A DNA stretch of 64,000 nucleotides from Tenrec ecaudatus (GCF_050624435.1 NC_134546.1:78905700-78969699); one strand, 5' to 3'. Positions 43,610-55,960 are shown, counted from the stretch's first letter. The notes: generated from the letters alone by a model not told the origin. A program made the numbers and translations.

Positions 43610-44690
43610 CACTGCCAAATGGGAAAAGGGGCTGTCTGAAGGACTTTTGTGGTCAGACTCGGGTTTTCCACAAACTCAATGGTGGAAAATAGGGGCTTCT
43701 TTGGGGGACATGAAGCTTATGGGCCATTCCTCCAGACCGCAGGGAAACGTTACTACCTGCATACCATTGCCTTATGTACTTTGGGCAGGGAATATTCCTA
43801 TATATCATGGTGATTCTAAGTTTAACATGTCTTGTAATTGTAATTTGTCTAATTGTATTACCTGGACCCCTGAAGGTATTTTCATCACCATTTTGTATCA
43901 ACCTTCTTTTTTATGCTGCCAGTGAATATTACTGGGCCTTGGTATTCAGAAAGAGGGTTACAGGTATTAGAAGAGATTGAAAAAGCATTAACCAGACCTA
44001 AGCGCTTTGTAGGTTTGCTTATAGCAATTATTTTAGCTATATTAAGTTTAGTTGCTACTGCGACTACTGCAGCAATTGTACTTTCACAAGACATACAAAC
44101 TGCCCATTTTGTAAATGAATTATCCAAAAATGTGACTAATGTGTTGTGTACTCAAGAAGTTAAGAGACGGGAAGTTAGAACAAAAAGTAAATGCTGCTCA
44201 TGACATGGTCTTGTATTTAGGAAATGAGGTGCAGGGGCTTAAGGCCAGGTCTAGTCTACAGTGCCATGCTGTATATACATGGATCTGTGTGACACCTAAA
44301 CAGTACAACATCAGTCAGCATTGCTGGATTAAAGTGAAGGATCATCCTCAAGGTATTTGGCACAGTGCTAATGAGTCTTTAGATTTAATACAACACCATC
44401 AAGAATAATAGCCATACAAGATGCTAAGTCTCTTGATTTTGATGCCACTAAGGTTGCTGAGGATTGGCTTCAGCATTTTTGAGATGCTTTCCCTTCATTA
44501 GGAAATCTCGGAGGCCTAACTCACATGCTTATGTCTCTAGTCACAGTGGGAGTGTGTGTATATTTGATCTTCTGCATACTCCCTATGATACTGTGCAAGG
44601 TTATGGTTGAATTACTAGCCTTAGGAACAAAGCTTCATAAAGGGCACCTGCTCACTGTGCCCTCTCCCCAAACAGGGGTGTAAGGCAGAG
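43160..44690 (+). pseudogene. Provirus env remnant (surface and transmembrane regions)
   Basis: Surface-subunit fragments, with stops and a CA repeat at 43549-43600 inside the coding part, run to about 43910. After a frameshift a transmembrane-subunit part follows: a basic RPKRF cleavage-like site near 43995, a hydrophobic fusion-peptide-like stretch, a heptad-like region, then a further shift (near 44170) and a cysteine-bearing loop. A hydrophobic anchor near 44520-44610 precedes a short tail ending near 44682. The frame is broken several times. This is a fossil. Confidence 0.75.
43549..43608. repeat. (CA)n(TA)n microsatellite inside provirus env
   Basis: Perfect CA run (43549-43600) followed by a short TA run, expanded within the old env coding sequence. 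Confidence 0.95.
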
Positions 44691-44860
44691 GCTGGTTATT
44701 CAGAGACGGGTAAGATCAAGTGTGAGTCTCCCAACCTAAGACAAGTCATATTTGCCTGGAGGACTGTGACTGATGATAGGTAAGGGCTTTTTCAGGATTG
44801 ACAACTTAAGACAGGCACAATCATCTGCCGACATTTTGTGTAAAGACGTCTTCAGTAAAT

Positions 44861-44874
44861 AAAAAGGGGGGGGA
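44861..44874 (+). other. Provirus polypurine tract
   Basis: AAAAAGGGGGGGGA directly upstream of the 3' LTR, the plus-strand primer site of a retrovirus. Confidence 0.85.
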
Positions 44875-45253
44875 TGTTGGCGTACATTGAAACTGCTGAG
44901 AATTCTCATGACCTATGTGTCAGTGTTTGCTGATTTCTTCTGTGGCTTAATGTTTTGAACAGACTGTTAAAAACAAAAACAAGGAGGTATGAAAGTTCTG
45001 GGTAAACAGGTTGTTTAATTTTCTCAAGGATGTCTGGCTTGACAGAAGATAGAGTTGCTATGTGTATCAAATGTGCTTGCTTACCAATGAGATAATTAAC
45101 CCCGGGTTGTTTATACATGGATAAAAGGAGTATGTAACATAAATTCAGAGCTTCAGTATTCACTGTTGCCCTTACAATACTTTCTGTCTCACTTTTTTCC
45201 TTAATCCTCACTACCCCTTTCAGAACTGGTCAACTCGTCGGCTGGCTCCGACA
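44875..45253 (+). repeat. Provirus 3' LTR
   Basis: 379 bp, TGTTGGCG to GGCTCCGACA, collinear with the 5' LTR with small indels. Confidence 0.9.
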
Positions 45254-45259
45254 GAGAAG

Positions 45260-45640
45260 CAACCTAAATGTCTGGAAAGAGATAAATAAATTGCGGTATA
45301 CACGTGTTCCTGCTCTAAGATGTTGAGCATTAAAGTCAATTCATGCTAGCTAGATATAAACTTATGGGTTTATTTCCATATAAATGAAATAAATTGAGTG
45401 AAATAAGCTAAGCAAATGAGCATACATACTGTCTTAGATCATCTATTTATAAATCCCTTATTGTGTATGCAGTAATAAGAACAGGACTGTATTCTGTGTA
45501 ACACAATCACGTAACAAGAAATCATTAACAATTCCTATTCCCATTGAATCCTTCTAGGATACCATTTACGTGTACAGTGGGACCATGAGCATTCTGGAAA
45601 TATCCAGCCATAATTGCCACTCAATAATAGGAAGATATCC
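45260..45640. other. Unit-2-specific spacer
   Basis: Non-coding AT-rich sequence between the provirus and the resumption of duplicon homology at about 45640. No gene recognised. Confidence 0.45.
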
Positions 45641-45770
45641 AAAGAGAACCCCCCCCCCATTCTGCTAATAAAATCCACACCATTCCCAACCATACAGCTC
45701 TGGGAGAAGAGCCTCAGTATCATAGTCCCTAGGTATCCCCATTCAGTAGTTTGTATGAACACAGAGTCAT

Positions 45771-46250
45771 CTTGGAGTCTGTATTAAGCTGGGGTTTCCG
45801 GGCATCTATTTAACAAGTAATTTTATTGAGAGCTAGTGTGAGTGAATGGGCAGAAGTAGGAGACTGGAAATGTGTATAGTCTTAATGACCACCATATACT
45901 GTGTTTTCAAGTGTCAAAACTAATGTGCAACTGGTTGAGTCTGATGGGGACTTGAGGGAGCATAAAAATGTCTTTGTAATTCTCTTGTACAATCTCTGGA
46001 TTCACTTTTAGTAGCACTGCCATGACTTGTATCAGCTATGCTCCAGGCCTACAGAGAGTCTCATATATTAATACTGTTCCTATCACATATTAAACAGATT
46101 CCGTGAAGGCTGGCTGGTGTACTATCTCCAGAAACATTGCCAACAATACACTGTATCAGCGAATGGACGGTCTAAAAGTCAATCACATGTCCATGTATTA
46201 TGGTGGGGAAGACACACTGAGGGAAATCAATGTGAGTACAGATACGAACC
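45771..46250 (+). pseudogene. IGHV: Psi-V3d: IGHV3-like pseudogene (unit 2)
   Basis: Paralogue of Psi-V3b. The leader start codon has become CTT (CTTGGAGTCTGTATTAAGC, 45771). The V exon begins about 45912 after TTTTCAAG and shows QLVESDGDLRE and a GFTFSS-like CDR1. FR3 is shifted and the second cysteine is lost. RSS: CACACTG (46213-46219), 22-bp spacer, ATACGAACC (46242-46250). Confidence 0.8.
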
Positions 46251-46555
46251 ACCCATGCAGGGAGGGAGCTGTGTTGCAGGGCACTGTAAGTTCCTGAAAA
46301 GAAGGAAGAATTCTTGAGCAGTTGGAGGGGGAGTTTCAAGTCTGTTTCTAATTTCAATCCAGGGTTCTTCATTTCAGTTTCCCACTTAGAATCTATATAT
46401 TTTTATGCTTCAGTGCTTCCCCCTTTAATATCTGAATGCAAAGTTGTAAAAAGAGAAAACATGCTCTTGGAGAGACAAACAAATGATGTTGTTTCATAGG
46501 GAGTGTATATAACTTTGCCAGAGGTGATCAGCATATGTTTTCGGAAGGTCAGTGT

Positions 46556-47058
46556 GTTATTCCTAGTGGACTAAAGAAACAAATTCATAGACAATCCTAT
46601 GTGTATGGAAAGAGCTTTATATAAAGAGCAATTGAAAATTGAGGAAAAATACCAGCCCATTCCAGATCAAGCCCATAAATCCGATATCAACTCATATGTC
46701 TGATCCCAGTCTGTAGATTCTTCTTCAGACTCATGCAATACATGCAACAACGCTGAGTGCAGGATGTTCACAGGCTTGTGTGTGGAAAATCTTATGGATC
46801 CAGTGGCATTGGAAGCATCTTAGCACTGGCAAGCTTCTTCTCCACATGGCTCCCCCAGCTCCAAGGCTCTGGCTGACATTTGCATAGTTCAATGTGACTT
46901 GTCAACAGGAATGCCTAGCAGATAGAGTGTGTCCGGCCTCCAGTGAGCTATTTATCTCCTTCACACATTCGAATGAGGTCATTAAGCTGTGACCTGATTG
47001 ACAGGTTAGATTGCATTCCTTTGCAAGTTGACAGGAGATCATGCAACTGCCACATGAT
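46556..47058 (-). mobile_element. Family A repeat, antisense (unit 2)
   Basis: TGTTATTCCTAGTGGACTAA to GCAACTGCCACA. Paralogue of 23740-24278, with the same orientation and neighbours. Confidence 0.7.
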
Positions 47059-47065
47059 CTTACAG

Positions 47066-47290
47066 GTAGACTCCGTGGAGTCTCTGGGTGGTGCTAACTG
47101 TTACGACTCAACTAATGGCTGTAAAGTTGGTGGTTTGAAACTTGGTGTCATTTATTCAAGTACAATATATTGAAAAAAGTTGCTTTTCACCCTGAGTAAA
47201 ATTCTGTTGACACTGATCAGTTCCAACTCATAGTAATCCTGTAGGACAAACTAGAACTGCTCCTATAATATTTCCAAGCCTGTATTTCCT
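47066..47290 (+). mobile_element. AfroSINE-like element (unit 2)
   Basis: GGGTGGTGCTAACTGTTACG, TTGGTGGTTTGAAACTTG, GACACTGATCAGTTCCAACT and CATAGTAATCCTGTAGGAC. It is the paralogue of 24280-24480, with a better-preserved tail. Confidence 0.6.
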
Positions 47291-47294
47291 TATG

Positions 47295-47835
47295 AGATTA
47301 TTCTACCACAAATTTCTCCCACAGAGCAGTTGGTGGGTCTGAGTGGTAGACTTTTATTTTAACAGCTGGGCAAGTCACCACTGTGCAACCAGGGTACCTA
47401 GTTCTATCCTATCCATCCAGATGAAATTTTAAAAATATTATATCCTGTCAGACAATCATTATGGCTTAGAATTAAGTATCTCAGGAAGCCTTGCTCTTTT
47501 TCTTCCAGACTTTTCCCCTAGATAAAGGGTCAGCTAATTTAGTTTTACAAAAAGTCCTAAAAACCATAATTTATGATTCCATTGGTCATATAGTCTTGGA
47601 GACAATTATTCCACCCTCTTGATTGAGTGTGAAAACATCAGACAGTAGAGAAGGCATAGGTGTGTGTTAATAGAATTTTATTAACAAAGTCAGACACTGG
47701 GCCATGAGCCTGTTAGCCAAAGCACTACACTGAAGGTCTGTGTAAGTAACAGATGATCTTGTGTGTTTTTTAAAAAGCAAATCCGTTTTATTAGAATTTC
47801 ATGCACATATGATACAATTCAATAATCAATCATAT
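47295..47835. other. Flank retained only in unit 2
   Basis: Sequence between the SINE and the ATP5MC2 pseudogene that is missing from unit 1 because of the ~800-bp deletion there. It includes an antisense SINE-like scrap near 47310-47400 (GAGCAGTTGGTGGGTCTGAG). No gene. Confidence 0.5.
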
Positions 47836-47837
47836 CA

Positions 47838-48485
<648 letters not shown>

Positions 48486-48529
48486 GGTTTATTGGCCAAA
48501 AAAGAGGCATACAATCATTGTCACTACAG

Positions 48530-48860
48530 ATTCAAAAAATGTTTCTTCTTATTTGCACTCATTGTTATTCATATCATTACATTTTTAATTGGGCAAGATA
48601 TACATAACAAAACATTCCCCAATTCAACAATTATTAAATGTATAATTCAGTACCTTTAATTATACTCTGCATATACTACTTTTACAACCATTATTGATAT
48701 CCTTTTCCAAATTCTCCCGACACCATTAATATAAACCAAATGCCCCCTAAGCAACAACCCTTTCTCTTTCACCCATGGTAACCATTGGCCAAGCTTTGTT
48801 TCTTTATTTAATGTAGGGGTTTTTAATATAATATTCACATATCATACACTTACATAGTGA
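48530..48860 (-). mobile_element. Old L1M-type 3' end, antisense (unit 2)
   Basis: TTGGGCAAGATATACATAAC, CATTCCCCAATTCAAC, CCCTAAGCAACAACCC and GTAACCATTGGCC. Paralogue of 24950-25270. Confidence 0.65.
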
Positions 48861-49105
48861 AATTGCTTTTTAAAAGAGTTGTAAGTATATATATCTTTAT
48901 ACACATATGTATCATCATAACAAATCCTTATTTTCCCTCTCCCTCCTGCATTCATTGTTTATTCCCCAATGCCCTCACCCTCCTGAGTCCTCTACTCCCC
49001 TTGTGCCCCAGACCATTGCATCAGTTATTGTCACTATGCATCCACTCCGTCTGTGCTTCACAAATTTGGAAACCCAATAGAAACAATAAAACACATAAAT
49101 GAAAT

Positions 49106-49119
49106 AAAACAGCAAGAAG
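49106..49119. other. Empty target site of the unit-1 family L insertion
   Basis: Single AAAACAGCAAGAAG, present twice in unit 1 as the TSD around 25509-26226. Confidence 0.85.
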
Positions 49120-49269
49120 AAAATAGTAATATAAAAATGAAAATAAAGAGTAAGAAAGAAGAGGTCACCCTTTTAAAGTTCAGAGAAAAATAATATGTTG
49201 TGGAACAAGTGAAAAATATTTGACCCTAGAGAAATTTCAGGTTGGGTCAAGAGGTAGGTCAACTGCCCA

Positions 49270-49750
49270 AGTATCATATTATGCCATGGTCTGATCCACC
49301 ATGATCAAGTTCACAATTAACTCTGTCTGATAGTAAAGCTTTTCAAGGGGATCTGCCAAAGGCTTAATATGACTAGATATTCTCCAGATGGACTTTGAGT
49401 TCCCACTGTCCACTTAGCCTTCAACAAATTAGGAGGTTAACAACTGGAGCTCTGAAACTTTTCCCTTCATCATATTTGGATTTTGTTGTCACTAACTTTG
49501 GATCACACAGGCTGATGTGCTTCTTCAGTGTGGACTTACTTGATGCCTCGTGAGATGGCTGCTTGTTTGAAGACAAAACTTTTAGTCCCAAGACAATGGA
49601 TAGCCTCGCGCCATTTGCTTTCTTCACCACAATTTGCTCTAATGCCCTTATCTTCAGTGATCTCCTCATGAAGGAGAGGACTGTGTAGAGCCATGTTATA
49701 AGATCCTGTACCCAGAATATGATCACCTAGATAACTGATCAGTTAAATTT
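49270..49750 (-). mobile_element. Older family L-related segment, antisense (unit 2)
   Basis: GCTGATGTGCTTCTTCAGTG, GAGATGGCTGCTTGTTTGAA and ATGGATAGCCTCGCGCCATT. Paralogue of 26400-26900. Confidence 0.5.
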
Positions 49751-50932
49751 TATCACAAACCATGGGCTCTTCTACCTAGTACCTGGAAAGTGATGGGTGA
49801 GACTCCACAACCACCGAGGCAGATGAGAAGGAGGAATTGAGAAGAGAGGTAGGAGTGCTCTCTTTTTTTATTATTCTTTATTTTATTTGTATGTTTATGT
49901 TGTTATTATTATTATTTATTTCTGGTTTTGTTTGCTGTTTCTTATATTCTCCTGTTAGGAAGCACAGAAGAAGTGGATGCATAGAGACAATCACTGAGGC
50001 AATGGTTTATCTGAAAGGGGACGGGGAGGGTAATTGAGGGAGTGATCATTGGGTGCGGGAGGCAGGAGGGAGCATTAGATCTGATTATGATGCTGCATAT
50101 GGAATGCTTTTCAGAGGTGTTTTAACTATGGAAGTGTTAGCAGTATATCAAGAATTTTTTTTAAAGAAACCAAACTTTTTACTATGGGTGATGGAGTAAG
50201 AGGTTTTGGTTAGGAGGCAGTGAATTCATTTTAATGGTTGTGGAACAATTCACAGAAGGATAAAAATAATGCATGTACAACAGAAAAATAATGGTCAAGA
50301 ACACTGTATCACACATATAAAAGTTGTTGAATTGGTTAATGCTTTGTTGTGTATATTTTTGCAAAATGTGAAAATATTACATAAATAATAATGATTATAG
50401 GGGAGAAAATATTGAGATGTATAATATGTGTATAAAATGTCAATAAAATGTGGTGTTTATATATTAAAAGAGAATTGGATGCTCAGAAATGTTCATCATT
50501 TTACCCTCACTTTAACCCAACAGCCTGAATTTCTCATATACTATCCTTGTCCTTAGGATAGGCCTGAGCTGCCCAGAGAGAAGGTAGAACATTCCAAGGA
50601 AAATGGCATCCTCGGGAATTTCCTTCATTGTGGCTCACAGCTCAGGCCAACCATGTGCATTTCTACCAAACTGCCAATGGTTTTCAGGGAGGACTTGTTT
50701 GTACACGGTCAGTGCAAATGATGCAGGAGAGAGACTGAATCGCAGAACACGGGTCAGGAACATCCCCTCCAGGGGTCATTACGCAGCTGCTCCTACTCAG
50801 AGCCATCTTCCTTCCGCTTCCACAAACACAGCGCACGGGAATCTCCTGCAGTGTAAGATATGGCAGCAGAACTCCAACTCACATGTGAAGGTCAGGCTTC
50901 TTGGGCTTTAATTCTTCCCATGTTGATCACAG

Positions 50933-51368
50933 ATGGCAGTGGAGATGACACCCTTCTGGATTCTTCTTGGTGTCATGGATGCCCTACCCCGTGAGCACCT
51001 TCAATGTCAAAAACAGTGCTTTTCACCTTAGAACTATTTTTAATTAGACCCCCTCCCTTATTCCTAGGTGTGATAGTGCAGGTATAGGTGCTACAGACCA
51101 GTCATGGTTTGGGAAAGCTTACTCCGAGGGAAAGCCTTCTCTGCCATGTCTGCCGATAGCAAGTTTCTGGATCTACCAGACTCTGGGAAACAAAGCCTGT
51201 ATTGTGTGCCAAAGAAGCCTAGTGATGACAGTTTTAGCAACAACCCCGTCTTCACAAATCAACACTGCAACCACCATAGCTCATCTAGCTCAGTGTGTTT
51301 TAACTCAACAATCTGAAACCTGGGGATATTGCCATGGATTATGTGGGAAAGAACCAGGAGACACAGAG
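50933..51368 (+). pseudogene. IGHV: Psi-Vx2: IGHV relic of uncertain clan (unit 2)
   Basis: Paralogue of Psi-Vx1. The 58-nt leader exon from ATG 50933 (MAVEMTPFWILLG start) ends at GTGAGC. The second exon starts at 51068 after TTCCTAG, but its reading frame meets TAG in the second mature codon position (CAG GTA TAG). FR3 end: CTGAAACCTGGGGATATTGC then ATGGATTATGTGGG, with the cysteine lost. A possible heptamer CACAGAG lies at 51362-51368. Confidence 0.6.
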
Positions 51369-52469
51369 AAGGGGAAGTGGACAAACATCTCAATAGTCAG
51401 GAGACCAAGAGGGCATCAGAGGGAGCTCAGGGTACACGGGGCACAGCTATTGCCATGGGAGAAGATACAAGGGTGCTGAGTGCTTGTTTCCTCTTGTGTC
51501 TAGACTTTCCCAATTTGCCCAAGTCGAGAGCCTCTCCAGGGACTCCTCAGGAACAGCAGTTCAAATATCTCTTATTTTCCTGCCGCGAAGATCCTGAAAA
51601 TAGAAATCTGTTATTCTTTCTAAGAAGACAGGGGAGAAACACATCAAACTTAGGATAAGTTGAAACCAATCCCAGAAAGACCAGTGGTCTCCCTGTGCCA
51701 TTAAATTCTGACCTCACTGTGCTTCTTTCGACACATTCCGTTTCTCTCCATCCTTATATTTTCCCCCAAATGCCAGTAGTTTGAAACTGTATGTGTGTAC
51801 ATCCCAGCGCAAATATCTCTTGTAAACAACACAATACAAAACATGTTTTCACAAATCCTGAAATAATTGATAATTGTCTATCATTTTGAAAGTTGGAGAA
51901 ACTGAAGTTTTGAGATTCTGAATAAAGCATCAAAGAACCTCATGGGCATCAGAAAGCTTAGTACCTAGATTTGGAGAACACAATCAACTGCTCAAACATG
52001 GGAGACTCCCTGGAAGCTTCCCAGTGTGTTATGCAAATTCACAAAGAGTATTGGCTTCTCTGGAGGATGCAGAGAGCTCCAGCATCTATAGACTTTCTAA
52101 GGTTAACTCGGTACCTTCTAAGGCTTGGTGTGCAGAGGCCTTGTGAAGGGAAGGTAACTTGAGTCAAGGCACAATATACCTGCAGGCCATGAGGAAAACG
52201 TGAGAGCCACTGTCATATCCAACTCAAGGGGACACTTAAGGGCAGGTCCTGCGAAGGGTGGGGAGGGTTTTCCTTTTAGCATCTGGATTTTCCTTTTCCA
52301 AAAGTTAATTTAAAACAGAATTAGACAAGGAATGCTGTGTCAAATTAAATATCTAATTCTACCAGGATTATGTAACTGGTTCAATAAAAGAACGAGGACC
52401 ACACTTAAAGGGATGAAGATGGGGCCTGCATTTTTAGGGAGGGTCTCTAACTGGGTTTGACATTTCCAT

Positions 52470-52655
52470 TAAGTCAATTCTTTCTCATAAGGACCCTCTA
52501 GAACAGAGTAGGGCTGCCCTTGTAGATCTCTGAGTCTGTACACCTTAACAGGAATAGAGAGCATTATATCTTTCTTGCAGAGCAATTGATGATTTAGATT
52601 GACAGACCTTTCTTTTAGCAGTCCACTGAGTAATGAACCAAACCCACAGGGCTCT
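52470..52655 (-). mobile_element. AfroSINE-like element, antisense (unit 2)
   Basis: CATAAGGACCCTCTAGAACA then GAGTAGGGCTGCCC and TTTTAGCAGTCCACTGAG. Paralogue of 32205-32400. Confidence 0.65.
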
Positions 52656-52743
52656 CCAAGATACCTAGAACATTCTTATCTCCTCTTGGAGTGACCCTCT
52701 TAGAAGTCATTCAACTTCGTTTATGGATATATAGGCAGAGGGT

Positions 52744-52751
52744 ATGCAAAT
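52744..52751 (+). promoter_or_regulatory. Consensus octamer of Psi-V3e
   Basis: ATGCAAAT about 117 bp upstream of the former leader start, conserved with 32473-32480. Confidence 0.75.
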
Positions 52752-52867
52752 AAAGGCTCCTCTGTGCTGATGAGAACTACCCAGACCCAATTCTGAAAGT
52801 CTTGCAGAGGCGCCACGGTGCTGGAATTTTGAGGTGTTCCCATTAAGCCTTGACACATTAAGTCACC

Positions 52868-53343
52868 GTGGAGTCTGTATTGAGATGACTTTTACTTATT
52901 GGAATTTTAAAAGATGATCTGATAGATAGCAAGTGTGTGTAAGTAGGCATGAGTGAGAGACAGTGAATATGTGTTACAGTTTTGGTAACCAGGATGTCTG
53001 TTTGCAGGTGTCTAGTGAGAGGTGTAGCTGGTGGAATCTGAGGAAGACTTGAGGCAGCCCGAGGCTTCTCTGTGACTCTCCTCTGCAGTCTCTGCATTCA
53101 CTATCTGTAGCTGTAAATGTACTGGGTCTGCCTAGATCCAGAGAGGGGCTGCAGTGGGTTTCACACATTTATAGTGTTGGTGGGACATCCCACACAGACT
53201 GTGAAGGGTCAATTCACCATCTCTAGAGACAACAGAAAGAACATATGATATCAAATGGACAACCTGAAAACCAAGGACACAGCCATGTATGGCTGAAAAA
53301 GATGCACAGTGAGGGGAACTGGAGGTTAACCCAGGCACAAATG
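52868..53343 (+). pseudogene. IGHV: Psi-V3e: IGHV3-like pseudogene with intact RSS (unit 2)
   Basis: The leader start is GTG instead of ATG (52868). The V exon begins at 53008 after TTTGCAG. FR1, CDR1 and FR2 are readable but contain stops and frameshifts. FR3 retains TTCACCATCTCTAGAGACAA and AACCAAGGACACAGCCATGT, but the cysteine codon is replaced (TATGGCTGA). The RSS is a perfect heptamer CACAGTG (53305-53311), 23-bp spacer and nonamer GCACAAATG (53335-53343). Unlike its unit-1 paralogue it is not interrupted. Confidence 0.85.
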
Positions 53344-53699
53344 TCCCCTAGTTGGAGGGGCTGGGATTCAGGGGGCTCTCAGACCCAACACAGCACAGGA
53401 CTCAGACCCAGGAGCAGGTGCAGGTGGAGTTTCACCACTGGCTTCCTGTGGTGTCTGGAGATTCTTCTCCATCTCAGTCTCCCTCAGGGAAATGGTGAAT
53501 TTTTTCACCCAGACCAACCTCCCTGTAATGAAAGGATGATTTTGAATTTAGCTTCTATTTTTTTCATCTTTAATCTCCTAAAGTTCCTATATTCTTTCAT
53601 AATTCCTACATCTAGGTTGAATTCTCTTCATCTCATTTACTTCCTCAATCACTGTATCCTTTGATTTCAATTCTTCTCCTGTAATCCCTTGTAACCCGA

Positions 53700-54090
53700 G
53701 ACATCTGTGCCTGTTGTTCACAGGATCTCACTTTAATGAAATATATATACATAATCCCAGGTGATAGCAGGATTGAGTAAAAGTCTGCTTTGGATACCAA
53801 GACCATTTTCAATCTCTTCTTGCAATGCACAGGAAGTAGCATAGAGAGGTCTCTGAAGGAAGGTCTGCTTTTCATGACAAGATCAGCTAGTGCAGCCCTA
53901 GCTTCGTACACAGTGGATTTCCTTTCATTAACACAACACATTTAGACAATAGCTTACAGCCTTAACTGAGGCATAGACTGCAGTTGTTTGTCCATTTTGT
54001 CTATGGCACTCTTACTAGAGTTTCGGTGATCTGTACTGATACGATGGAAGTACCCAGCCAGTGTCCACATTCTCTCTCTTGTTGACAAGT
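53700..54090. other. Spacer at the unit-2 end
   Basis: Non-coding. Duplicon homology fades around 53730. No gene recognised. Confidence 0.4.
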
Positions 54091-54103
54091 CAATGATGGA
54101 GCA

Positions 54104-54166
54104 GTCATACACCCTGGGAGTTGTCTGAGCCTGTCCTGCGAGGCCTCTGGATTTACCTTCACCCTT
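54104..54166 (+). pseudogene. IGHV: IGHV3-like FR1 fragment
   Basis: CACCCTGGGAGTTGTCTGAG, CCTGTCCTGCGAGGCCTC and TGGATTTACCTTCACC correspond to the FR1 end and CDR1 start of an IGHV3 gene (S-C-x-A-S-G-F-T-F-T, with the cysteine codon TGC). Nothing V-like surrounds it. Confidence 0.5.
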
Positions 54167-54339
54167 ATCTTTCCATTTCCTCTTTGCATGCCCTGTTCCC
54201 ATTTGCCCTTCATTCTTGCCCCGTCTACCTTCTATACCTAGTTTTGGGGGCAAGCACTGCTCTTCTGCTCTCATGTGGTCCACAGAACAACAAGCAGAGT
54301 CGCCCTGAGCATCAGGTCTCAGGATTCCCGGGTGGGTGG

Positions 54340-54790
54340 TACATATATGTTCACTGGGACAAACAAAGCAACAGTATACAACCAGACAACAAAATAACAA
54401 AAACAAACCACTGACAAAGAACAAAACAAAAAACACTTCACAGAAGAAAAGCTTGTAGTTAGTTCAGGGATTGTTTGCTGGCCCTTAGGAGCGTTTTCCA
54501 GTCCAGACTGTTGGGGCACCACACCCTGGCCCTAAACTCCACTTTCAGCATTCCCTGGGGACCTTGCCACTCCATTCCCTTGCTGTTCCGCTGCACTCCC
54601 CCAGTGCTTTGCCTCGGTGTGGTGGCATCAAGTCAGGTGCAATTCCCACACTGTGTCTCCGGTGCTGTCCCCTGTATCGCTCTTAGTCACTGAGGGGCAT
54701 CATTTCTCATAGTGGGGCCAGCCATGTTGTTCTCTCTGTGGACTGGCTGCTCTACTCAGGAACATCGTCCTCACGGCCTGGTGGGCCAAG
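54340..54790 (-). mobile_element. Family L internal 3'-region fragment, antisense
   Basis: AAACCACTGACAAAGAACAA, AGGAGCGTTTTCCAGTCC, GGGGCACCACACCCTGGCCC and CCTCGGTGTGGTGGCATCA match the antisense of the distal part of the ~2-kb family L region (compare 5390-5800). The tail end is missing. Confidence 0.6.
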
Positions 54791-54799
54791 GAAACATTG

Positions 54800-55960
54800 T
54801 GAACCTAGGTCTGAAGTGTGGCCTTACAAGCATCTGCATTTCTCCCTCAGGGGCAATATGGGACCGGGGGAAATTCCTGACCCCCTTACAGGATAGAACT
54901 TCTCTTTTTACTTCATACATTTGCCCCTCAGTTGCTGTAGTTTATCACATGTGACCAAAACTTCCTGTTTTGGAGCCTTTAGCTCATACATCTACGCATT
55001 TATAGCTTATGGATGAAAGGGGTTATATTTCGGGGGGGAAAGTCATATGGTGTCCTCTGTTCCTCTTGGTGTCTACGTGGTTTAACCAATACAGTAAACT
55101 GGCATAATAATAAATTATTTTTTTATATTTTAAGTTACCAGCTACTTCCCCCAGGACACTCATATCTGCCCTTCAGCTATCTTTATAATAAATGACACAC
55201 ACAGTGGCATGCTATTCTGCTGATGAAAACCAGACTAGGCCAGCCCTTCAACTCTAGGAGAGAGGACACACCCCATAGGATGCTGAGGTCTCCCCATTCA
55301 CTGGAAAGGTATGATTATACATAAGTCACAGTAAAATTTTTGCTGACCTGAGATTCCCTTGTGGCAATATTACAAAGGAAAAGAAAACATGTTGAACAAG
55401 AGATTGAAGCTGTGTGATGGTTTACCTGATCAGGATGTCTTTGTGTTTGCATGCCTCCAATGCAGTTGGTGGGTTCTGAGAGACTTGAGGCAGACTAGGG
55501 CACCTCTGAGATTCTCCTATCAACCTGTGGACCCATCATCAACAGTGATGGCATGGATGTCATCAGCCAATTCCACGAAGGGCCTGAAGTGGGTAATAGT
55601 TATTCCATATCCTACCTATGCACTCTGAATACCTGATTGACAGTCACCAGAGATAAAACCAAGAACATTTTGCATCTTCAAATGGACAGCCTCAATATTG
55701 ATAACACAACCTTCTATTTCAATAATGGAGACACGGAAAAGGGAATGTGTAAGAGTCTGTACACAAACCTCGCTAAAGGGAGGTATGGACTTCAGGGATT
55801 GCTCAGGACTCTGAGCCACAGGGCTCAGTTCTGGCAGAGAATGTGGAGGGGAGTTAAGAGCTGGCTTCCTGTCAGTGTCTTGGTTCCTCTCCATCTTATT
55901 GCTTCCATTGGAGCTTCTCTCGATGTGAGGGTTTGTGTCAATCACTGAATTAGAAACTTT
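54800..55960 (+). repeat. V-containing duplicon, start of unit 3
   Basis: 54810-55630 is collinear with 20720-21560 of unit 1 (for example CATCTGCATTTCTCCCTCAG, CACATGTGACCAAAACTTCC, CCCTTCAACTCTAGGAGAGA and GGTATGATTATACA). Homology ends shortly after Psi-V3f. Confidence 0.75.
55463..55769 (+). pseudogene. IGHV: Psi-V3f: IGHV3-like pseudogene (unit 3)
   Basis: Paralogue of Psi-V3a. FR1 starts CAGTTGGTGGGTTCTGAG and meets a stop. CDR1/FR2 are readable as in Psi-V3a. FR3 is the best part: TVTRDKTKNILHLQMDSL, then FYFNN where the YYC motif should be, so the second cysteine is missing. RSS: CACGGAA (55732-55738), 22-bp spacer, ACACAAACC (55761-55769). Confidence 0.78.

Larger units (their letters stand above)
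41185..45259 (+). mobile_element. Deleted betaretrovirus-like endogenous provirus
   Basis: Complete outline of a provirus: 6-bp target duplication (GAGAAA at 41185-41190, GAGAAG at 45254-45259), 5' LTR, lysine-type primer site, gag pieces, a short reverse-transcriptase piece, env pieces, polypurine tract, 3' LTR. At ~4.1 kb it is far shorter than a full provirus; protease, most of pol and parts of gag are missing, and the remaining frames carry stops and shifts. It cannot encode a complete virus. The beta-type class is inferred from the primer site, the gag and env layout and the 6-bp duplication. Confidence 0.88.

Noticed and set aside
43452..43925. 157-codon frame with a Thr-His run
   Set aside because: Env pseudogene sequence bridged by a CA microsatellite; not a continuous original gene.
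53954..54436. 160-codon minus-strand open frame
   Set aside because: No recognisable domain; overlaps a + strand V relic and the edge of an antisense L1-like fragment.
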